64,000 nucleotides of DNA from Magnolia sinica (taxonomy: Eukaryota; Streptophyta; Magnoliopsida; Magnoliales; Magnoliaceae). A program made the position numbers and the translations under genes. Positions 47,373-56,829 of this stretch are shown here, piece after piece (position 1 is the stretch's first letter; each line of letters begins with the position of its first letter). The stretch is from NCBI RefSeq assembly GCF_029962835.1, contig NC_080582.1:23196032-23260031 (forward strand), given 5' to 3'. The notes beneath the pieces were generated by a model that worked only from the letters and a program-made list of their open reading frames with translations, made no database searches and was not told the DNA's origin.

Positions 47373-47591
47373 CCTCTGATACCATGTTTAGGAAAGAACG
47401 AACTTGGGAAGAAAAGAAACTTAGAGAGGCCTGAATGTCTAGCCCTCTCTCTTTCTATATTAAGTGAATAACATAAACTAACCTTAGAAAAAATGGTAAA
47501 AAACAAACGAAAGAAAAGGAAATAAAGGACAACTAATAAAAGGAAAATAAGAGGCCCATGGCCCAAGGGATATGGCCTAATTATGTCAACA
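47373..47591 (-). mobile_element. Short LTR with initiator-Met primer site (copia/TRIM-like)
   Basis: On the minus strand TGGTATCAGAGG (47384-47373) is the site complementary to initiator tRNA-Met used by many copia and TRIM elements. It is preceded by an LTR that starts TGTTGACATAATTAGGCC (47591) and ends TTCTTTCCTAAACA (47385), about 207 bases with TG...CA ends. A second LTR was not found at lower coordinates. Confidence 0.62.
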
Positions 47592-47592
47592 A

Positions 47593-47593
<1 letters not shown>

Positions 47594-47638
<45 letters not shown>
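47594..47638. repeat. (CA)n microsatellite
   Basis: About 22 CA units directly beyond the LTR start; it hides any target duplication. Confidence 0.95.
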
Positions 47639-47639
<1 letters not shown>

Positions 47640-48644
47640 GGAGAGAGCCCAACATGCACAAAGCTTCAATTGACAAGTGGCATGGCTAATTAATGATCGA
47701 GACAATCCATTCACTCACTCCACTAAGGACAAGCCAATGTGCAAAAATCACACTAACCAAATAGACATCAGATCAATCACATGAAAAATGGATAATCTAG
47801 ATCGAGCAAATAAACAAAATAGTTACATATGATACTATTCTAACATCCATTCAGTAGACCCCACCATGTACTCCACTAAGGACAAGACAATGTGCAAAAA
47901 TCACACTAACCAAATAGACATGCAAAGGAACAATTGAAAATAGTATAAATTGAATTTATTGGGGAAACATACTAGACTATTTCATCCCATGACATCGGAA
48001 ACAAAGTAAAACATGGCATTTTTATATTAACAAGAGTTAAGGAAGAATTTCCATTCTTTATAGACAGTTGGAAACACAATAGCAAATACATACATGTGCA
48101 GAAGGGGTTGTTGTGCAAATGCTCTAAAAGAAAATATATACTTCAAGGACAATTCTCCACTAGCTTTTGCAGCCAAAGTATGATACACATAATCCTCTGT
48201 TGAAACACATTAAGTCAGGATTCATAAAACACATTAAGTTGTAGTCTCCCACTGTACATTGAGTACATGTTCATCCAGTGGGCTCATGTACTACAGACAA
48301 TCACAACTAATTCATATGTTGAAGAGTAGACAATGGGCCACACAACTGATAGATATTAGTTTATGATTCAAAATATAATAATAAAAGCCAACCAACAAAA
48401 GTATCCCATATGGAATCCTACCAAGAGTACAAGTGGATTTAGGGAAGACTAGTTCCTAGCAAGGCAAGACATTTCTTATACAAATGCAGTTTGGGAAGCA
48501 ATTTAACTGCTTTCTCACTTTAACAAAGACCCAAATTTCTCATCAATATCCCATATGGAAATTAACAAAAGGTTCGGATTAATTTAAGGAACTTCTGCAA
48601 CATTTTAATCAAAATCTCTGTTTCTTTCACACTGTAAGACATAC
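47639..48644. other. No supported gene; small direct duplication
   Basis: CTCCACTAAGGACAAG followed by AATGTGCAAAAATCACACTA occurs at about 47719 and 47872, 153 bases apart. A minus-strand piece near 48128-48185, after a CAACAG acceptor, reads DYVYHTLAAKASGELSL but cannot be assigned and is not in phase with the exon at 48645. Confidence 0.4.
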
Positions 48645-48731
48645 CTCTTCAGTAGGTGGACCAGGTGGTCTGTGTGAACGATAGGTTTGCTGGCTATAAT
48701 CGCCAGAAAGAGGCGAAGGCCTTACAGGGTT
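48645..48731 (-). pseudogene. Unidentified proline-rich exon
   Basis: 87 bases between a CTTTGCTCAG acceptor and a GTATGTCTTAC donor, open in phase 0 and reading NPVRPSPLSGDYSQQ then TYRSHRPPGPPTEE. Good splice borders and a length divisible by three support a genuine exon. Its parent gene is not recognised. It lies downstream, in transcription order, of the DCP5-like exon 1, but the sequence expected next in DCP5 (the rest of the LSm domain) is absent, so it may be a different captured gene. Confidence 0.4.
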
Positions 48732-49542
48732 CTGAGCAAAGAAAGTTATTAGAACTGGCAAAATGAAATATAAGTGCAAATCTTCTTCCAAAATAATTAG
48801 ATGGGAAAGATGCTGATGAATGTGGAACTGCTAATCAACATTAATAGCAGGTCTATGCAAAAAATGCAAACAGAATACACCCTTCTCACATATCAAGAGA
48901 AGTTGTAATTGAAGGACATGGTAGAGAGAATGGGACAAGTAAATGAAATAATATTAAGGAGGCAATGACAACAGCAATTTCTGCATGGAATATATTGCTT
49001 CATCATGAATATCACAACAACACTGAGGCTGAAGTCCTAATCACAATGTGAATATAATTTCACGAAATGCATGCCTCACTAAGCAAAGCCCTCATCTATG
49101 CATACACATCTAGCATTTGCTTAATAATCACCTATGTCATTTCTGATAATTTTGGAAAGGTTCCAAAGGTCGATATGTTAGAATTAGCATTCTATTGATG
49201 TTGGATACACTTAAATGACATGAGATGAGATGAGACAACCCTGGTTATACACATCTAGCATTTTCATTCCACCAACCATACAGAATCTTCTATAAATAAA
49301 TAAAAACCTTCTGGTTATAAAATTATATATATAAACAAAAATGAAAAATACACTCAAAACCCATATAAAATGAAAAGAAAAAAAAAATTCCTAAAAACCC
49401 AACAAATCTCACGTCAGGTTTAACAATACCCATATCCCCAAATCCAACAAAAATCAAAACCTATATACCAAAATCCCACAAAAACCATTCCAGACCCTAA
49501 AAACCCCAATCTGGAGAAAAAATGGGGAGGGAGAGAGAGTAC
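48732..49542. other. Intron-like sequence between the proline-rich exon and DCP5-like exon
   Basis: AT-rich, no repeats or conserved blocks noticed. The remaining LSm-domain exons of DCP5 were looked for on the minus strand and not found. Confidence 0.4.
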
Positions 49543-49723
49543 TATTCCGCAAACCGATGCGGGATTCATCGGTGTTGATGTTGTAGAGGACACCTTCGTA
49601 TCTGATTTCGCATTTGGATGTCAAGCTAATCACGCTGCCGATGTAGGAATCTGCGGATCCTCCTCCACCGCTAGATCCTGAAGAAGCTTCTGCTGCAGCT
49701 GTTGTTACTGCTGCTGCTGCCAT
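49543..49723 (-). pseudogene. DCP5/LSM14-like exon 1
   Basis: The start codon at 49723-49721 opens an Ala/Ser/Gly-rich leader (about 22 residues), followed by [20 protein letters not shown] and [17 protein letters not shown], the first half of the LSm14 domain of plant decapping protein 5. An apparent donor (GTACTC) follows. DCP5 acts with DCP1/DCP2 in P-bodies in mRNA decapping and translational repression. The exon is intact and its upstream leader has GA-rich sequence, but the rest of the domain (VRSFGTEG-like exon) was not found downstream. I therefore read it as a captured first exon, possibly with its promoter. A functional gene with distant exons is unlikely. Confidence 0.72.
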
Positions 49724-50115
49724 GGCTTTTCACAACAGAGAGAGAAAGAGAGGGTTTCTCGTCAATGGAAGATGAGGAAAAGAGGGAAAATAGGAAATGA
49801 GGAGCAAGCGTTTGATGGTTTTCGTCTTTTGAAGAAGATAAAAATTTCAAATCCGTATATTGTGAGTTTACCATTAGTTATAACACCAAATCTATTAATG
49901 GTCGTACATGCATGAGACCATTTTCTGGATGGTTAAAATCGTTTTACAAAATAATTAAAATTTTAAATATTTACTATTTACAACTAGACCGGTTATTTCT
50001 ATGGTCTAGATAACTCTATATCTTATCCACTATTCTTATGGACAAGTCAACACCATTTTACATAAAATGCAAGACTCACAATGAAAAACCAGTAACCTGA
50101 AAACGTTAACTTGAA
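49724..50115. other. Upstream region of the DCP5-like exon
   Basis: GAGAGAGAAAGAGAGG leader sequence to about 49760, then AT-rich DNA. If capture included the host promoter it would lie here; no TATA box is convincing. Confidence 0.35.
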
Positions 50116-52802
50116 CTTTGGACCTGGTATCGCTCTATGGGCCCCACCATGATCAATTTGTTTCATCCACGCCGTCCATACATTTCATAAAATCATTTTG
50201 TGTACGATCACAAAAAATTAGACTGAAATAAATCTTAGGTGGACCACACAATCAGAAAACACTATTGAGCGTCGACCATTAAAAACATTTTGAGGGCCAT
50301 AGAAGTTTTAGATCAAGTTGATTTTTGTTTTTTCCCTTAATCTAGGCCTCTATGACCTAATCAATAGGTGGATGTCAAATAAACAGTACATTACACCTTT
50401 GGAGGATTTTAATGGTGGATATCTAATCACTATTGGTTTCATGCGGTGTGGTCCACCTGAGATTTCTATCCCTCTAATTTTTTAGATCAAGACCTAAATT
50501 ATCAGTAAAAATGGATGAATGGAATGGATGAAATACATACTTCATGGTGGGGCCCACAGATGGCTAGTGGTAGGGGGAGTAGCCAATCCGTTTCAGAGAG
50601 GGAGAGAGCGCTGACGCTCCTCGAGCTCTAAGTTGCACGAACGGTTTAAAGGAGATCAAAGTTAAATGGGCCTCACAATGATGTATTTATCATATCTACA
50701 CCGTTCATCACTTTGGAGAGATCATTTTAGATCGTGATCCCAAACATGAATAATTTTCAATTATTAAATGGACCACACTAGCATTACTATCCCACTGTTT
50801 TCTATCTGGGGTCCACTGGAACTTTGGCTTTAACTCGTTCTTTGTTCATTGCCATAAAATGATCTCTCCAAGTGGATGGAGGGTGTGGATACAAAACATA
50901 CATCATGGTAGGGCCCAAAAATGAGAGGTATATAGATCTCAAGTGGACCACACCACATGAAAACAATAGTGATTGGATATCCATTATTAAAATCCTCCTA
51001 AGGCCCACTTTACTATTTATTTGACATCCAATTTGTTTATTAGGTCATATAGGCCCCAACAGAACTCTTTGTTGCCCAGCTCCTTTAGCCTGACCTCAAC
51101 CAACCTGACGCCAGACTTGACCTTGGGCCTACTTTGATTTATATATTATATATCCATTTTGTGTGTCCCACTTGGATGAGGAGTCAGACCAAGTTTCATA
51201 TGCATTAAAATTTCAGGTGGGCCCCACCAAGTGCTTTTATATGTTTTAGGCATTTCTTCACATGATTTTAGATGGTGTGGTCCACCTTAAGGGGCTTCAT
51301 GGGGCCCATTGAAATATTTGTGTTTGATTTAAACCGCCCATCAATTCTAATATATAATTCAGTGGATGAGCCAAAAAATTATATAGATTAAAGGTCTAAG
51401 TGGACCACACCATAAGAAATAATAAAAAATAAATTTCAATCGTTAATATGTTATGTAGTTTTCAACCAAGCTAATATGTATGTTTTGCCTTATTTCATGT
51501 CTGTATTAACTTATAAATAGGTTGGATCTCAAATAAACATCACTGCGGGCCCTAAGAAGGTTTCAATAGTGGGCGTCACTATCCCACTCTTTTCTATGGT
51601 GGGTCCACTTGAACTTTGGATCTGCCCTGTCAGTCAGATGCACCATTCCATGGTGGGCCACGAGCTTAAAAATAAAGTCAATCCATGACTTGGGTGGGCC
51701 ACACCACATACTATAGTTGAGAGGGTTACCCTCCCATTAAAACATTCATAATCATTTATTGGGCCCACCTAGATGTGGTTCATAGATCCAGCCCATTCAT
51801 TATGTGTGTCCCACTTGGATGAGGATTCAGACCAAGTTTCATACACATCCAAAACTCATGTGGGCCCCACCAAATGCTTTTATATGTTTTAGGGATGTCT
51901 TCACATAGTTTTAGATGCTACGGCCCACCTGAGTTTCGCATACGACTAATTTTTAGACTTAAAGGGGGACACATCAAATGACAGGGCTATAAGACCCAGA
52001 TGAAGGGAAAAAAAATATCAGCTTGATCGAAAACTGTTATGGCCCCCAAAACATTTTTAATGGTCAAAATTCATTCAACACTATTTCCTGTAATGTGGTC
52101 CACTTGAGATTGAGATATAACTCATTTTTTTTTTATCATCTCATAAAATGATATATAAAAATAGATGGACGGCATAGATGATACACATACATCATGGTGG
52201 GCCCCACAGAGCACCGACCACCAGCCATTGGCCGGTGTCCGATGGAGTAGCCAATCTGTTCCCCACCATAGCAATTACATGTGATTTAATCTCCATGTTT
52301 TCTACCGAATGGTCCACTTTAGCCTTCGATCTAGATGATTTTTGGTTTCATGCCCTATAATAATATTTTAAAATATATAGACGGCTTAGATAAGACACAT
52401 ATTTTTAGGCCCTATAGGGCCCCTTATACCCTAAGCATCCTGTGGGGCCCACTATGATTTATTTAATTTATCCACTCCATCCATCCATTATAACATATAA
52501 TTTTATTACGTAAGGTCAAAATTGAAGCCTATAAAAATCTGAAGTGGACCACATCATAGGAAACAGTATAAATTGAACGTCTACTATTGAAAATTTTTGG
52601 GAGGCCACTAAAGTTTTGGATCAAGTTGATATTTTAGTTTTCCCTTCATCCATGTATTTGTGATCTATTGAACAGGTTGGATGACAAATCAAAATCACTG
52701 TAGGTCATAGGAAGATTTCAACGGTGGAAATCATTACTCCCACTATTTCTGTGGTATGGTCCACTTGAACTTTAGATATACTTTAATTGTGGACTCAAGC
52801 AC
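50116..52802. repeat. GGGCCCACC-family interspersed repeats
   Basis: 50130-50560 matches 27870-28290 in the same orientation. 51150-51990 contains CCCACTTGGATGAGG, GTGGGCCCCACCAAGTGC and TTTTAGATG, as in the MITEs at 3769-4895. Further blocks extend to the Harbinger MITE. Copies alternate in strand and nest; no gene. Confidence 0.6.
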
Positions 52803-52805
52803 TAA

Positions 52806-53207
52806 GGGCCTGTTTGGATGGGTGGATTGGAAGGGATTGAATGGTTTTAGGGTGGATGGCATGGATTTCAAGGTAATGATGGTGTTGTCAATGGATTGTC
52901 TTAAGATCCATGGAATTGCTATATTCCCCCAGATTGCTATATCAAGTCTGTTTAGCACACTCGGCCAATACCAGGATTAAACCTTTCGATCCCTTCCAAT
53001 CCCTCAAACCAAACATGTCCCAGGTAAATTTGACCGGATTAGGGTGGATTGGATGGGATTTAAAGGTAATGAAGGTGTTATCAGTAGATTGTCTTAAGAT
53101 CCATGGGATTGCTATATATCCCAGGATTAGATAGTTTGTTTGGCACGCCTTGCCAATCTAGGGATTTAACTTCTAATCCCTTCCAATCTACCTATCCAAA
53201 TGGGCCC
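52806..53207. mobile_element. PIF/Harbinger (Tourist-like) MITE, TSD TAA
   Basis: Ends GGGCCTGTTTGGATGGGTGG and CCAATCTACCTATCCAAATGGGCCC (last bases CCAAATGGGCCC), flanked by TAA (52803-52805 and 53208-53210). Like its sister at 20455-20817 it contains an internal segment twice (GATGGNNTTATCAGT/GTTGTCAATGGATTGTCTTA). It has inserted inside a GGGCCCACC-family copy, since CACTTGAACTTTAGATATAC and AAAATGATCTGAAAAAATGG flank it. Confidence 0.88.
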
Positions 53208-53210
53208 TAA

Positions 53211-53690
53211 AATGATCTGAAAAAATGGATTAACGATGTGGATATCATAAACCGTAACTTTGGGCCACGAGCTTAAAAATAAAGTCAACCCATGACTTAG
53301 GTGGGCCACACCACATACTATAGTTGAGAGGGTTACCCTCCCATTAAAACATTCATAATCATTTATTGGGCCCACCTAGATGTGGTTCATAGATCCAGCC
53401 CATTCATTATATAGGTGTGTCCCACTTGGATGAGGAGTCGGCCCAAGTTTCACACACATACAAAACTCATGTGGGCCCCACCAATTAAATGCTTTTATAT
53501 GTTTTAGGGATGTCTTCTCATAGTTTTAGATGCTATGGCTCACCTGAGTTTTGTATACGACTGATTTTTGGACTTAAATGGGACACATCAAATGCATGGT
53601 GTTGATGTTCTACATACATCATGGTGGGGCGCACACAGATTAACCTCATGGGAAGTTCCCATGAGGTGACCTTATTGTACCATTTCACTA
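53211..53690. repeat. GGGCCCACC-family copy
   Basis: Near-repeat of 51650-51990 (GGGCCACGAGCTTAAAAATA, GAGGGTTACCCTCCCATTAA, CCCACCTAGATGTGGTTCAT). It ends CCATGAGGTGACC, TTATTGTACC, which recalls the TIR of the 3769-4317 MITE in altered form. Confidence 0.65.
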
Positions 53691-54904
53691 TTTAGATAAC
53701 TCCTTCATGGGTGTTACTCTAATCGTGTATGGCCCACCTTGATATATTTTATGTATATCGACATCGTCCATATATTTTTCCATCATATATTTAGGATGTG
53801 ATTTTGAATCATAAGAAGTCAATAATCTCAAGTGGGTCATGAAATCACTCTTATGATGATTTTTTTCACCTTTGGATTTTGCTGTTTTGATGAGACTGTA
53901 TGTTGAATTCGAGGGGTTGTAGGGTTTGATTTTGTTTTCTTGTTAAAGATTGTTCGATTCTACTAGTGGTGTTTGGAAACTAACTTCTAATATTAATTTG
54001 ATTCCATTTGGGAAAAATTCTGTCTGTGTCAATGTCTTGTGTTTCTGTAAGTTCTAGGGTTTCTAGTGAGACTTATGTGTTGTGTTTTACTGTTTTGGAG
54101 TCCTTGGAGCTAATATGTGGGGGCCGATTGTGGATGGGTGGAGAGCTGGGAATGCCTTTCATGGAACAATCTCTGCCACCTGATTGGTGGACTTGGTACG
54201 ATTGGATGGATGTCGGTCGTCTTTTTTTTTTTTTTGAGATTCCATTTGGCTTAAACTATGTTCCAGTTCCTTTTTAATTAGCAAGTAGCTTAAACTATAT
54301 CTAAGCTGTGCAAGTTTACATCTCATTGCTTTGGAGACGAGTTAATAGCCGAAAAATGATAACATGAGAATGACCTATACTAATGTATGCATTTGGTACC
54401 AATTCTTAATGTTGGCAACTCACCCACCCTGCACCTGGCATACCTGTACCTATCCAAAGGTCACACTGATTGGATGATCTTAACTGTCTGAAATTGCTGT
54501 TGGATTAATTTAGACCATTTTCTTTTTTACTATCCCGAGGAACATTGACTTGTATTATTCTTTTTAAACATCTATATGCTTCAATCTCCTTTGGTCTGCA
54601 CTCCTATTGTGTTGAAGGGCACATCTATTCTGTTGGGTAGAACACTTATTTTAATATCACAATGATTGGATAATCTCAACCATCTGATATTACTATTGAA
54701 TTTAGACCATTTTCTTTTTTACCAAGGTATTGAGGAACTTTGATTTGCACTCCTCTTTCTTAAACGTGTATATTTTTTCTTAACCTCGAGTTAACACTTT
54801 TCTTCTTCTTCTTCTTTTTCTTTTTTCTTTTCACGTTTACATGTTTTTAATCCCATCTTGTGTATTGTAGGCCACATCCATTCAATTTGGTATAGATCCC
54901 TTTT
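53691..54904. other. No supported gene
   Basis: AT-rich with CTGATTGGATGATCTTAAC- and ATTGGATAATCTCAACCATC-like partial duplicates. An open frame at 54008-54277 is not recognisable and contains a T-run; not called. Confidence 0.35.
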
Positions 54905-55254
54905 TTTTTTCAATTTTTCTTGTCAAAATACAAAATCTAGTTTTCTTTTTTAAAATATATATTTTTTTACATTTTTTCACAATTTTGTTTAATTTCTTAA
55001 TTTTTTTTTCAAAATATCATTTTTTTTATCTCACTTTTGTTATATTACTTTTTAATTTTTGTTGTCAAAATACAAAATCTAGTTTTCTTTTTTTAAAAAT
55101 ATATATATTTTTTTACAATTTGTCAATTTTTTCACAAATTTGTTTAATTTTTAAAATTTTCTTTTTCAAAATATCATTTTTTTATCGAAATCTTGTTATA
55201 TAACTTTCTAATTTTTTTTTTTCAAAATACAAAATCTAGTTTTCTTTTTTAAAA

Positions 55255-55321
<67 letters not shown>

Positions 55322-56040
55322 TACAATTTGTCAATTTTTCACAATTTTGTTTAATTTTTAAATTTTCTTTTTCAAAATATCATTTTTAAATATCACTTTT
55401 GTTATATAAGTTTTTAATTTTTCTTGTCAAAATACAAAATCTAAGTTTTCTTTTTTAAAATATATATTTTTACAATTTGTCAATTTTTCACACTTTTGTT
55501 TAATTTTTAAAATTTTCTTTTTCAAAATATCATTTTTTAAATATCATTTTTGTTATATAACTTTTTAATTTTTCTTTTCAAAATATAAAATCTAGTTTTC
55601 TTTTTTAAAAAAAATATATTTTTTTTAAAATTTGTCAATTTTTTCACAATTTTGTTTAATTTTTTAAATTTTCTTTTTCAAAATATCATTTTTTAAATAT
55701 CACTTTTGTTATACAACTTTTTAATTTTTCTTTTCAAAATACAAAATCTAGTTTTCTTTTTTAAAAAATATATTTTTAAACAATTTGTCAATTTTTTTAT
55801 AATTTTGTTTAATTTTTAAAATTTTCTTTTTCAAAATATCATTTTCTTATCGAATTTTTTTTTCAAAATTATCAACATTATTAAGAGTTCTTAATTTTTA
55901 TTTCAAAATCTAGATTTTTATAAAATTACATTTTTTTTTCAAAATCTAAATTTTTTTCTTAAACATTGTTAGTTATTTTTTCAAGCTTTTTAACTTTTTT
56001 TTTTTTTTGAAATTCATAAATTTTTTTATTCTTAATTTTT
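54905..56040. repeat. AT-rich subterminal minisatellite (long array)
   Basis: A unit of about 170 bases (TTTTCACAATTTTGTTTAA, TTTCTTTTTCAAAATATCATTT, TTTGTTATATAACTTTTTAA, CAAAATACAAAATCTAG) occurs about five times, with an AT microsatellite (55256-55316) in one. It is the reverse complement of 24191-24840, with more units. Confidence 0.8.
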
Positions 56041-56829
56041 GACTTGAGCATTAGAGACGGTTTAGGACCATCTCTAATGCAGACGGTCTTTGATAGTCTC
56101 GAATAACCACAATAAGACGACTAAGGACTGTCTCTAATAGAGACGGTCTTTGATAGTCTCAAATAGAGACTGCTAAGGAACGTCCCTAATACAGGCTATT
56201 TTTGATTGCCTTAAAAAATAGTAAAAGACAGCCGATGACCATCTATAATTGAGACGGTCCATGACAGTCTCATATGACCAATATAAGACGGCCAATGACC
56301 ATCTCTAATACGGACGGTCTTAGACCATCTCAAATAACCACATATGAGACGGTCAAAGACTGTCTCTAATAGAGACGGTCCTTGACAGTCTCAAACAGAG
56401 ACAGCTAAGAACCGTCCCTAATATAGAATATTTTTGACAGCCCCAGATTACAGGAAACGACGGCCAACGACCATCTCTAATTGAGACAGTTCTTGACAGT
56501 CTCAAATTACCAGTAAGAGATGGCCAATGATCGTCTCTAATACAGACGGTCTTTGACTGTCTCAAATGCTGGCATATAAGACGGTCAAGTACCGTCTCTT
56601 ATTCCAGACGGTCAATGGCAGTCTTTTATCTGCAGTTAACGACGGTTTTTGACCGTCGTAAATGATTTGTGAACGTTAAAGTTTTTAAGACCAATAAGGA
56701 TGGTCAAGGGTCATCTAAAAGTTTAGAGACGGTTTACGGCCGTCTCTAAAGCGTCTTTAAACCAAGTAATTTTAGAGACGGTCTAGAACCGTCTCTAAAT
56801 CCGACATTTTTTCTCATTTTTCACGCAGT
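56041..56829 (-). repeat. CACTA 3' subterminal GAGACGGTC array and terminus
   Basis: About fifteen GAGACGGTCNNTGACNGTCTC-type units lead to the terminus (CAGTG at 56825-56829). The last 150 bases, reverse complemented, closely match the orphan terminus at 23675. Open frames across it merely translate the repeat. Confidence 0.85.

Larger units (their letters stand above)
36612..56829 (+). mobile_element. 20.2-kb CACTA-superfamily insertion carrying gene fragments and satellite, TSD CTA
   Basis: The left end is CACTACGCCAAAACTGTGAA and the right end, reverse complemented, CACTGCGTGAAAAATGAGAA; over the first 30 bases 22 match. CTA flanks both ends (36609-36611 and 56830-56832). Removing the insert and one CTA gives CAACTCCCAAACCTTAACC joined to TAAACCTAAACTTGAAAAC, the normal order of the satellite's higher-order unit (compare 58527-58565). 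Both termini have GACGGTC/GACCGTC subterminal arrays, the binding-site-like repeats of CACTA elements. No transposase is seen, so it is non-autonomous. Cargo: inverted telomere-like satellite, 167-bp repeats, host gene fragments, other TEs. The unusual content means a more complex origin cannot be excluded. Confidence 0.78.

Noticed and set aside
47342..47659. Minus-strand frame with Cys-Val run
   Set aside because: Translation of the CA microsatellite joined to an LTR.
49454..49723. DCP5-like frame extended to 49454 as a single-exon gene
   Set aside because: Beyond the GLRN residues the reading loses similarity right at a GT donor; it is intron read-through.
54008..54277. 89-residue plus-strand frame
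   Set aside because: No family resemblance, contains a T-run coding poly-Phe, no neighbouring exons; left uncalled.
23675..56829. One 33-kb CACTA element bounded by the two matching inverted ends
   Set aside because: Flanks differ (AAG versus CTA), while 36612 and 56829 share CTA and rejoin the satellite in phase; the 20.2-kb reading is better.
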